A stretch of DNA of 5,587 bases, from positions 1 through 5,587 of the forward strand of contig JAABTB010000173.1 of assembly GCA_011390085.1 (NCBI GenBank). The letters are read 5' to 3'. The translations under genes and the position numbers were made by a program. The notes below the pieces were generated by a model, which saw only the letters and a program-made list of their open reading frames with translations, did no database searches and had not been told where the DNA came from. The DNA comes from Desulfobacula sp. (GTDB taxonomy: Bacteria > Desulfobacterota > Desulfobacteria > Desulfobacterales > Desulfobacteraceae). Of the stretch, positions 1 through 5,205 are shown piece after piece (the stretch's first letter is position 1; each line of letters opens with the position of its first letter).

Positions 1-337
1 CCCCCTTCATTTCCTGGACAATGATGCGGGCCGCCTTGTGAAAATTTCTGGCCCTGGCATAATAACCAAGTCCCTCCCACAGTTTCAGAACGATTTGAAG
101 ATCGGCCCTTGCAAAGGCCTCAAGGGTCGGGAACCGGTCCATGAAATTCAGGAAATAGGGGGTCACCGTTTTGACCTGAGTCTGCTGGAGCATGACCTCG
201 GATATCCATATGGGATAAGGATCACGGGTTTCCCGCCAGGGTAGTTTCCGGTGATTCAGCCCATACCAGGCCAGGAGTTTTTTTTTGAATTGAATGATCT
301 GTGACGGATGGATGGCGGTTTGTCCCGGACTAAGCAC
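1..337 (-). CDS. mutY: A/G-specific adenine DNA glycosylase MutY, N-terminal part (3' end outside window)
   Basis: MutY removes adenine mispaired with 8-oxoguanine, preventing G:C to T:A mutations. The 112 visible residues carry the family's N-terminal signatures: LPWR at 32-35, the catalytic-glutamate segment SEVMLQQTQV at 46-55 (the glutamate is E47), and the helix GLGYYARARNFHKAAR further on. The HhH motif, catalytic Asp, Fe-S cluster and NUDIX-like domain would lie beyond base 1. The start is the GTG at 337-335. An in-frame TAA lies three codons upstream (346-344), and no ATG or TTG exists in any frame between the preceding gene and the conserved region, so this is the only ordinary start. 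It sits against the foot of a hairpin (338-374) that contains the best SD-like bases (AAGG). Codons 18-20 are an uninterrupted A9 run (Lys-Lys-Lys). It lies downstream of the SYLF gene on the same strand. Identity is very secure; the start is less so. Confidence 0.95.
   Translation of the reverse strand, partial: MLSPGQTAIHPSQIIQFKKKLLAWYGLNHRKLPWRETRDPYPIWISEVMLQQTQVKTVTPYFLNFMDRFPTLEAFARADLQIVLKLWEGLGYYARARNFHKAARIIVQEMKG
278..286 (-). repeat. A9 homopolymer within mutY codons 18-20
   Basis: There are nine consecutive T on the plus strand, which is nine A in the mutY sense strand. They encode Lys18-20 just before the conserved LLAWYG segment. Gain or loss of one base would shift the frame before any catalytic residue. 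The run itself is directly visible; any role as a slippage site is inference. Confidence 0.9.
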
Positions 338-374
338 CGCGCCTTATCCGGATGGAAAACCAGGATAAGGCGCG
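338..374 (-). promoter_or_regulatory. Strong hairpin between SYLF gene and mutY (attenuator, processing or terminator-like structure)
   Basis: Bases 338-349 are the exact reverse complement of 363-374 (12 bp). After a 3-nt bulge the stem continues with 3 more pairs (353-355 with 360-362), closing on a four-base loop (AAAA on plus, TTTT on minus). On the minus strand it begins 13 nt after the SYLF stop codon and ends exactly at the mutY GTG. No T-run follows it on either strand, so it is not a classical intrinsic terminator. Because the SD-like AAGG of mutY lies in the stem, folding would be expected to hide the mutY ribosome site. The structure is seen; the function is inferred. Confidence 0.6.
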
Positions 375-387
375 ATGAAATCAGATA

Positions 388-966
388 TCAGTTGATGGGT
401 GAGAAAGAGAACCTCTGGCCGCCGACGGAGACCTCATACATGAGGCCGCCAATGGTGTGGACAAATACGGCCATTCCTTTGGTATAGCTGGTTTCAGCCT
501 GGGCGCCGGTGGCAGGCCCCAGGCTTGCGCCGGCCGTATTGCCCTGGGTTCCGGCCTGGGCCTGGGCTCCCACTGTAATGACGACGGCGGAAAGGGAGCC
601 GTCAAATTCAAACCCTTCGCTTGTAAATTCATCATAGGCCCTTTTATCCTGAAAGAAAATGATTTGGCGGAAGGCCTGGCCTCCCAGTTGAAAGCCGAAA
701 TTGACCTTGAACAGGGTTGCTGTTCCGGCAATATCCCCCTGTCTGTACACCCGGCCTGCCCCATAGGCCCCGCCCAGAATGATGCCTCCCTTGCCGATAA
801 GAGGAAAGACGGCATATCCGTAAGCTTCATTGAAAAAAGGTTTTACGGCATCGGATTTGATAAATATTTCGATGGTGTCTGTATAATCATCCGCCGCAGC
901 GGGGGTTAAGGGAAATGTCAGAAGCATTAACATAAACAGGACTAGGTTTCGTTTGAAAAATTTCAT
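388..966 (-). CDS. Secreted SYLF/YSC84-domain (lipid-binding type) protein
   Basis: This 192-residue protein has a clear Sec signal peptide: basic MKFFKR, a hydrophobic core at about 7-20, and likely cleavage after TPAAA (residue 25). The mature part matches the SYLF (Ysc84) family, with the diagnostic KGGIILGGAYGAGRVY at about 59-74, the glycine-rich FKVNFGFQLGGQAFRQIIFF at about 86-105, and a C-terminal KGMAVFVHTIGGLMYEVSV block. Between about 133 and 157 it has a Gly/Ala/Gln/Thr-rich low-complexity stretch. In eukaryotes SYLF domains bind phosphoinositides and actin. The bacterial secreted forms are abundant but poorly understood, so an envelope role is inference. The ATG at 966 has an excellent SD (AAAGGAGG, about 6 nt away), which fixes the start. 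The gene diverges from the histidine kinase gene. I saw no convincing sigma-70 promoter on its strand. Confidence 0.88.
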   Translation of the reverse strand: MKFFKRNLVLFMLMLLTFPLTPAAADDYTDTIEIFIKSDAVKPFFNEAYGYAVFPLIGKGGIILGGAYGAGRVYRQGDIAGTATLFKVNFGFQLGGQAFRQIIFFQDKRAYDEFTSEGFEFDGSLSAVVITVGAQAQAGTQGNTAGASLGPATGAQAETSYTKGMAVFVHTIGGLMYEVSVGGQRFSFSPIN

Positions 967-1063
967 AATCGACCTCCTTTGAGGATTGTGTCATTTTGCG
1001 TTTTCTTATGTACCAGTCTTTGCTTTTTTATTCCAGAGGTTTTGGCGGTTTAAATTTAAAAAT

Positions 1064-1092
1064 TTGATTTGAAAAATGGAATCCGATATCAT
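1064..1092 (+). promoter_or_regulatory. Candidate sigma-70-type promoter for the two-component operon
   Basis: TTGATT (1064-1069, 4 of 6 to TTGACA) and TATCAT (1087-1092, 5 of 6 to TATAAT) are separated by exactly 17 bp. An A/T-rich block at 1051-1065 immediately upstream could act as an UP element. Predicted transcription would start near 1099, giving a leader of about 36 nt before the kinase ATG at 1135. Predicted by eye only. Confidence 0.45.
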
Positions 1093-1134
1093 GGCGGAAA
1101 AGGATATTCAAATTCAAGGCTTGCAGAGTATACC

Positions 1135-2253
1135 ATGAAACCAAAGACAAAATGGATTGTATTTTTTCTTCTCCTTGCATCCGTTGCCGCCATTGGCTTG
1201 CTTCATGCCCTCACGCCCGGTCATCTGGCCCTTTATCATGACACCTACCGCAGGCTCAGTTATTTTCCCATTGCCATCGGCGCTGTTGTTTTCGGGCTTT
1301 GGGGAGGGGTAAGTCTGGCCGTGCTGTCCTGTCTCGCCTTTGTCCCCCATCTGTTTGTATTCTGGGCAAGGGGGCCGGAAGCCTATTACAGCGAATTATC
1401 CGAGATTGTGTTTTACCTTGCGGCCGGGATCGTCATCGGGCTGATTTCGAGCCGGGAAAACCGGTTAAGGGAAAAATACAAGGCCCTTTCCGAAAAACTG
1501 GCCGCTTCCTATGAGCGTCTGCACGAGCAGGCGTCCAGGCTGTTGGAAGCTGAAAGGCAGTTGGGCCAAAGTCAAAAATTGTCCATGCTGGGCCATGTGT
1601 CGGCCTCCCTGGCCCATGAACTGAAAAATCCCCTGGCCTCCATTAAGGGCGCCGCGGAAATCCTGGCTGATGAATTGCCCCAGGGTCACCCCAAACATGA
1701 ATTCATTGATATCATGCGCTCGGAAATTTCACGGTTGAACCATTCCGTGGAAGATGTCCTGAACTATTGCCGGGGACAACAACGGGAGAGCAGAAGCAAA
1801 CTGGAATCCATTACCGGGATTATCCACCAGGTGGTGTCCCTGCTGGAAGCCCGGTTTGAAGAGAAATCCATAGCCCTTTTCGTCCAGGCCGATCCCAAAG
1901 ATGATTTTTGGGTTGACGAGACCTCCATGATCCAGGTCCTGATGAATATCCTCCTGAATGCCGTGGATGCGGTCGGAATCCAGGGCAGGATCAGGGTCCA
2001 GGTCAGCCGGCACGAAAACGCGCGGCTCATCAACATTTCCGATGACGGTCCCGGGATAAATGCCGCCAGGGCCGAAGATATTTTCCAGTCCTTTGTCACC
2101 TTTAAAGAAGGCGGTACAGGCCTTGGCCTTTCCATTTCAAAGCGGATGATTGAAAGCCTGGGCGGAAAAATCGAGGTTGGGACATCCAATCTGGGCGGAG
2201 CTCTTTTTTCAATTGTCCTGCCGGAACAAATCGGTTCCGACGGGCCGTCTTGA
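1135..2253 (+). CDS. Membrane sensor histidine kinase, NtrB-like transmitter
   Basis: This is the 372-residue sensor of a two-component pair. The N-terminus has about four hydrophobic segments (roughly 7-27, 43-60, 61-77 and 88-105) with only short loops, so the signal is probably sensed in or near the membrane. No PAS domain is seen. A charged coiled-coil linker (about 107-145) leads to the transmitter. The H-box SLAHELKNPLASIKGAAEIL has phosphoacceptor His161. The N-box MNILLNAVDAV follows at about 270-280, then G1 DDGPGI at 303-308 and G2 GGTGLGLSISKRMIESLGG at about 326-344. The chosen start is the ATG at 1135, which begins a normal Lys-rich N-terminus followed by TM1. A TTG at 1069 would extend it by 22 residues but has no SD and overlaps the -35 box of the promoter candidate. 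The SD of the chosen start is itself weak. The response regulator gene begins 36 nt after the stop, so the two are probably cotranscribed. The ligand cannot be read from the sequence. Confidence 0.93.
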   Translation: MKPKTKWIVFFLLLASVAAIGLLHALTPGHLALYHDTYRRLSYFPIAIGAVVFGLWGGVSLAVLSCLAFVPHLFVFWARGPEAYYSELSEIVFYLAAGIVIGLISSRENRLREKYKALSEKLAASYERLHEQASRLLEAERQLGQSQKLSMLGHVSASLAHELKNPLASIKGAAEILADELPQGHPKHEFIDIMRSEISRLNHSVEDVLNYCRGQQRESRSKLESITGIIHQVVSLLEARFEEKSIALFVQADPKDDFWVDETSMIQVLMNILLNAVDAVGIQGRIRVQVSRHENARLINISDDGPGINAARAEDIFQSFVTFKEGGTGLGLSISKRMIESLGGKIEVGTSNLGGALFSIVLPEQIGSDGPS

Positions 2254-2289
2254 GGGAAATTTAAATGGCGAAGAATGGGGGGATCAAGC

Positions 2290-3630
2290 ATGTCTGATGT
2301 GATTTTACTGATCGATGATGATAAGAGCCTCAGAAGGGTCACGGAATATAACCTGGCCGCAAAAGGGTTTCAGGTTGTGACGGCTGCCTCGGGCCGGGAA
2401 GGCTTGCATCAGTTTAAGACCCAGGCCCCGGACCTGGTGGTGACGGATGTGAAGCTGGGCGATATGAGCGGCTTGGACATCCTCTCAACCGTTAAAAAAG
2501 AAGCCCCGGATACGCCCGTCATTGTGATGACCGCCTTTGGGTCCATTGAAATGGCGGTCCAGGCCATGCACAAGGGGGCCTTTAATTTTATCACCAAACC
2601 CTTTGACCGGGACACCCTGATTTTATCCTGCCAAAAGGCCCTGGAACTGAAGGGGCTGCACACCAAAACAAAGCTGCTGGTCAATGAAATCAACCAGTTG
2701 ACCGGTACGGAAGGCATTGTCTCTGCCGGCACAATGATGAAAGATCTGCTGGATACGGCATCCAGGGCCGCCAACAGCGAGGCCACGGTCCTGATATCCG
2801 GTGAATCCGGCACAGGCAAGGAAGTATTGGCGCGCTTGATCCACCAGAACAGTCCCAGAAGCAACGGTCCCATGGTAGCCGTCAATTGTGCGGCCATTCC
2901 CAAGGGCCTCATTGAGAGCGAGCTTTTCGGGCATGTAAAAGGGTCCTTCACCGGTGCGGTCAAGGACAGGAAAGGGCATTTTTCAACGGCTTCCAACGGT
3001 ACCCTGTTCCTGGATGAAATCGGGGAATTGACCACCGATGTCCAGGTCAAGCTCTTGCGGGCCATCCAGGAAAAAGAGGTTCAGCCCGTGGGTTCTGACA
3101 CGGCAAAACGCGTTGACATCAGGATTATTGCCGCCACCAACCTGGATCTGAAAAAGAAAATCGCTGCCGGGGAATTCAGGGAAGATCTCTTTTACCGGCT
3201 CAGTGTCATTCCTTTGTTTATCCCGCCCTTGAGGGAGCGAAAAGAAGATATCCCGGCCCTGGTCACTCATTTTTTGAAAAAATTCAATGCCCCGGCCGAG
3301 GTGTATTTTTCAAAACAGGCCCTGGAATTGTTGAAAGTCTATTCATGGCCTGGAAATATCCGGGAAATCCAGAATATTGTCGAACGCTGTATTATTTTAA
3401 GAAAACAGAACCGGATCGAACCTGAAGACCTTCACCTGCTGGTGGACAAACCCTCTGTTTCCGCTCTTTCCCCTGAAATTCCGGACGGGGGAATCGCTCT
3501 GGAGGATATTGAAAAGGCCTATATTTTAAAGGCCCTGGAAAAAGCCGGCCAGAACCGCTCGGAAGCGGCCAGGCTCTTAAAAATTCCGAGACACGTTCTT
3601 CTATACCGCCTGGAAAAATACGGGATTTAG
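2290..3630 (+). CDS. NtrC-family sigma-54-dependent response regulator
   Basis: This 446-residue regulator has the full NtrC layout. The receiver (about 1-120) has the acidic pocket DDD 9-11, phosphoacceptor Asp53 (VVTDVKLGDMSG), Thr81 and Lys103 (TKPF). The sigma-54 AAA+ domain (about 140-370) has Walker A GESGTGKE at 171-178, the sigma-54-contact loop GSFTGA at 218-223 (consensus GAFTGA), Walker B GTLFLDE at 237-243, and later FYRLSVIPLFIPPLRER and YSWPGNIREIQN. A Fis-type HTH ends the protein (about 404-446, LEDIEKAYILKALEKAGQNR and on to LLYRLEKYGI). The ATG at 2290 is preceded by GGGGGGA at 6-nt spacing and starts right at the receiver. An in-frame ATG at 2275 would add five residues. 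As the kinase's partner it should act as an ATP-dependent activator of RNA polymerase with sigma-54. The best local target is the operon starting at 3845. Confidence 0.96.
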   Translation: MSDVILLIDDDKSLRRVTEYNLAAKGFQVVTAASGREGLHQFKTQAPDLVVTDVKLGDMSGLDILSTVKKEAPDTPVIVMTAFGSIEMAVQAMHKGAFNFITKPFDRDTLILSCQKALELKGLHTKTKLLVNEINQLTGTEGIVSAGTMMKDLLDTASRAANSEATVLISGESGTGKEVLARLIHQNSPRSNGPMVAVNCAAIPKGLIESELFGHVKGSFTGAVKDRKGHFSTASNGTLFLDEIGELTTDVQVKLLRAIQEKEVQPVGSDTAKRVDIRIIAATNLDLKKKIAAGEFREDLFYRLSVIPLFIPPLRERKEDIPALVTHFLKKFNAPAEVYFSKQALELLKVYSWPGNIREIQNIVERCIILRKQNRIEPEDLHLLVDKPSVSALSPEIPDGGIALEDIEKAYILKALEKAGQNRSEAARLLKIPRHVLLYRLEKYGI

Positions 3631-3632
3631 GA

Positions 3633-3670
3633 TGCAGACTATTCTGCAAAGAGATGTAGAATAGTCTGCA
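3633..3670. promoter_or_regulatory. Twin 16-bp dyads, candidate enhancer (UAS) for the NtrC-family regulator
   Basis: TGCAGACTATTCTGCA (3633-3648) and TGTAGAATAGTCTGCA (3655-3670) are each dyads of the form TGYAGA-N4-TCTGCA. The second is the reverse complement of the first with one mismatch. Their centres are 22 bp apart, about two helical turns, so bound dimers would lie on one DNA face. They sit 3 bp after the regulator stop codon, about 133 and 155 bp upstream of the start predicted for the -24/-12 element. That is the usual range for NtrC-type enhancers. Together they could also fold in RNA as a 13-bp stem with a 12-nt loop, but no T-run follows. The repeats are certain; the identity of the binding protein is inferred. 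Confidence 0.75.
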
Positions 3671-3765
3671 AGCATGGTTGGTATCTATGGCCCGTTCTCT
3701 TTTTCTTCACCCCGGAGTATTCTTTTAAATTCAGCCCATTGAAATTTTTTTGACCCCTCCTTTTG

Positions 3766-3780
3766 GACCTGGCACAGGTC
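3766..3780. promoter_or_regulatory. 15-bp palindrome overlapping the -24 element, possible operator
   Basis: GACCTG-GCA-CAGGTC is a perfect 6-bp inverted repeat with a 3-bp spacer. It covers the TGGCAC of the putative sigma-54 promoter. A protein bound here would block the polymerase, so it may be a repressor operator. The symmetry may also arise by chance around TGGCAC. No known operator family was recognised. Confidence 0.4.
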
Positions 3781-3785
3781 TTGAT
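3770..3785 (+). promoter_or_regulatory. Putative sigma-54 (-24/-12) promoter of the metal/thiol ABC operon
   Basis: TGGCAC-AGGTC-TTGAT matches the -24 half of the sigma-54 consensus (TGGCAC-N5-TTGCW) completely, with correct spacing and a preceding C. The -12 half reads TTGA instead of TTGC, so the normally near-invariant GC is lost, which is the main weakness. If real, transcription would begin near 3796, leaving a leader of about 49 nt before the GTG at 3845. Support comes from context: a sigma-54 activator gene ends 140 bp upstream and twin dyads lie at enhancer distance. Confidence 0.6.
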
Positions 3786-3844
3786 TATGCAAAGGCAGCA
3801 TAAAGGAAAGCATGTCCATTTTTATTATTCAAGAGGAGGAAATC

Positions 3845-4273
3845 GTGAAATCCATAAAATATTTGATCCTGGGGGCTGTCGGGGTTTTTATTCTGTTTAC
3901 CGCGGACCGGGTCACGGCTGAACGAACAGAAGCAGGGGGCATGCGGAGGGCCATCATCAAAATAGACACCCTGTCCTGTGGCGGATGCTTTAATACCATC
4001 AGCCAGGGCCTTTCCCAGTTGAAAGGGTATTCAGGCATGGGGATGAATCTTTTCAGAAAACGCATTGCCGTTGATTTTACCGAACCCTTGTCCGCAGAAG
4101 AAATAACCCGGACCCTGTCTCAAATCGGATATCCGGGCACTGTTGAAACCGTTGAATCTGTTCCGGAAAAAGAAGCCTTTGCCTATCTGGATCAAAAAAG
4201 AGCAGGCGCCGGCCCGGGCCAAGGTTCCTGCTGTATCCTTCCCAATGTTTTACAGCCGGCAGAAAAATTATAA
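3845..4273 (+). CDS. Secreted heavy-metal-associated (HMA) domain protein
   Basis: This 142-residue exported protein is the first gene of the operon. The N-terminus is a signal peptide (basic KSIK, hydrophobic 7-20, likely cleavage after VTA at residue 25). The following domain (about 33-105) has the beta-alpha-beta-beta-alpha-beta pattern of HMA/MerP-like metal carriers. Its metal loop is DTLSCGGC with Cys45 and Cys48 (CxxC), then a GYSGMGMNLFRKRIAVDF strand pair and the helix LSAEEITRTLSQIGYPG. A short tail carries an adjacent pair Cys129-Cys130 (GSCCILP), a possible second thiol site. I chose the GTG at 3845 because AGGAGG lies 5 nt upstream and it gives a compact signal peptide. An ATG at 3812 with SD AAAGGA is in frame and would add 11 residues, so both are possible. 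The next gene starts 10 nt after the stop. Likely role: binding or passing Cu/Hg/Zn-type soft metal, or thiol exchange, in the periplasm. The metal is unknown. Confidence 0.8.
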   Translation: MKSIKYLILGAVGVFILFTADRVTAERTEAGGMRRAIIKIDTLSCGGCFNTISQGLSQLKGYSGMGMNLFRKRIAVDFTEPLSAEEITRTLSQIGYPGTVETVESVPEKEAFAYLDQKRAGAGPGQGSCCILPNVLQPAEKL

Positions 4274-4283
4274 GGGGATACGC

Positions 4284-4754
4284 ATGAAATCATTCAATAA
4301 GATTACTGTTGCTATAGCAGTCGTTTCCATCCTGCTTTTTTCAGGGTCCCATGCTTTTGCGCTTTTCGGCGGGAAATTGACAACCCTGACTCCCAAAGAC
4401 GGGAATGTGATGATTCCCGTGAAAACCGTGAATGACGGAAAAGCCCATTATTTCAAGGTCAAAGCCGATGACGGGGTCATGGTGACGTTTTTTCTGGTTC
4501 AGAGTGCCGACGGGGTCATCCGGGCCGCCGTGGACGCCTGTGATGTGTGCTACCGTTCCGGCAAGGGTTATGTCCAGGAAGGGGATTTCATGGTATGCAC
4601 CAACTGCGGCATGCGGTTTGCCGCGGACCGGATCAATGAGGTCAAGGGCGGATGCAATCCTGCTCCCCTGAAACGAGAAGTCCGCGGAGACAATCTTGTC
4701 ATTTCCATGAAGGAGATCAATACCAATGCCTGGTATTGCAAGTATAAAAAATAA
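4284..4754 (+). CDS. Secreted DUF2318 (FtrD-like) cysteine-rich protein
   Basis: This 156-residue protein has a signal peptide (MKSFNK, hydrophobic 8-20, likely cleavage after HAFA at residue 26). It is a compact DUF2318 domain. The family hallmark is two CxxC pairs and a following single cysteine: CDVCY with Cys86/Cys89, GYVQEGDFMVCTNCGMRF with Cys105/Cys108, and INEVKGGCNPAPL with Cys124. Cys152 lies near the C-terminus. Such domains are described as Fe-S or metal-binding. They occur beside or fused to FTR1-type iron permeases and next to FtsX-like ABC permeases in P19/Fet-type operons. Here the domain stands alone and is exported. The ATG at 4284 has SD AAGGGG about 6 nt upstream and starts the signal peptide; upstream in-frame codons overlap the HMA gene and are not the start. 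Spacing to both neighbours is 10 nt, so one transcript is expected. A periplasmic redox or metal-cofactor role is inferred. Confidence 0.9.
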   Translation: MKSFNKITVAIAVVSILLFSGSHAFALFGGKLTTLTPKDGNVMIPVKTVNDGKAHYFKVKADDGVMVTFFLVQSADGVIRAAVDACDVCYRSGKGYVQEGDFMVCTNCGMRFAADRINEVKGGCNPAPLKREVRGDNLVISMKEINTNAWYCKYKK

Positions 4755-4764
4755 GGGGGATTTC

Positions 4765-5205
4765 ATGGCCTATAATCCGGAAAAATACCGGGAAAAAAGA
4801 GAAAAGGTTCTCGGCATAAAAAAAAGGGGGATCGGCTTCGGGACCCTGGCCGTGATCATTTCAGTTCTCGTCGTTTCAGGGCTGGCTGCGGTAACGGTTC
4901 CCCGGGCAGTCTCCTATATGGCCACACGGAATCTGGATGATGCCATCTTCAAACTGGAATCCGGCTCATCCTGGCCAAAAACCGCTATTTCGGAACTATC
5001 GGCCATGGAGGGGGTAAAACAGATTGTTCAGGATAAAAACGGCTCCCGCCTTGTGGTCACCTATGATCACCGCAAGGTCAAAACCGATGACGTCATTGAA
5101 GGCTTTGTCCGGCAGGATCTGAAGGTGACCCTGTTGAACGAGATCAATCATCGCCAGCACCGGACCACCATGAAAGATGAGGAGGAAGACGGTGAAACTC
5201 CATAA
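4765..5205 (+). CDS. Single-TM membrane protein with apparent cysteine-less HMA-like domain
   Basis: This protein has 146 residues. A short, very basic N-terminus (about 1-21, rich in Lys/Arg) precedes one hydrophobic helix at about 24-45. The positive-inside rule then puts residues from about 46 outside the cytoplasmic membrane. The outer part (about 57-125) resembles an HMA ferredoxin-like fold: a strand (DDAIFKL), a helix ending in the typical EGVKQIV turn, strand SRLVVTYDHRKV, helix TDDVIEGFVRQD, strand KVTLL. The loop that would hold CxxC reads ESGSSWPK, without cysteine. The whole protein has none. A His/Arg-containing stretch (NHRQHR) and an acidic tail follow. The ATG at 4765 has SD GGGGGA 5 nt upstream. 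It starts 10 nt after the DUF2318 gene and overlaps the permease gene by 14 nt. I recognise no named family. An accessory subunit of the ABC transporter is a reasonable guess. Confidence 0.75.
   Translation: MAYNPEKYREKREKVLGIKKRGIGFGTLAVIISVLVVSGLAAVTVPRAVSYMATRNLDDAIFKLESGSSWPKTAISELSAMEGVKQIVQDKNGSRLVVTYDHRKVKTDDVIEGFVRQDLKVTLLNEINHRQHRTTMKDEEEDGETP

Noticed and set aside
38..244. 68-codon open frame on the plus strand opposite mutY
   Set aside because: The minus strand encodes unmistakable MutY residues across this entire stretch.
457..909. 150-codon open frame on the plus strand opposite the SYLF gene
   Set aside because: It is a shadow of the minus-strand gene, which has a signal peptide, SYLF motifs and a strong SD; the plus frame shows no domain or SD.
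984..1007. TTGTGT with a TATGTA-like element as an alternative kinase promoter
   Set aside because: Spacing is only about 15-16 bp and matches are poor; the pair at 1064-1092 is better in both boxes and spacing.
1091..1138. 15-codon leader ORF (MAEKDIQIQGLQSIP) whose TGA overlaps the kinase ATG in an ATGA arrangement
   Set aside because: It has no good SD, and its start codon overlaps the -10 box of the promoter candidate, so it would not be fully transcribed from there.
2265..2295. 10-codon ORF (MAKNGGIKHV) overlapping the regulator start, with a GAGGG SD
   Set aside because: It is too short to judge and shows no conserved feature. The regulator has its own G-rich SD at good spacing. It could aid coupling, but nothing in the sequence requires it.
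3633..3670. 13-bp stem read as an intrinsic terminator after the regulator gene
   Set aside because: No T-run follows the stem, the loop is 12 nt, and the internal twin-dyad symmetry with 22-bp spacing fits DNA-binding sites better.
3900..4631. Repeated CCGCGGACCGG at about 3901 and 4621
   Set aside because: The two copies encode different peptide contexts (TADR and AADR) in a composition that favours such words; there is no extended repeat.
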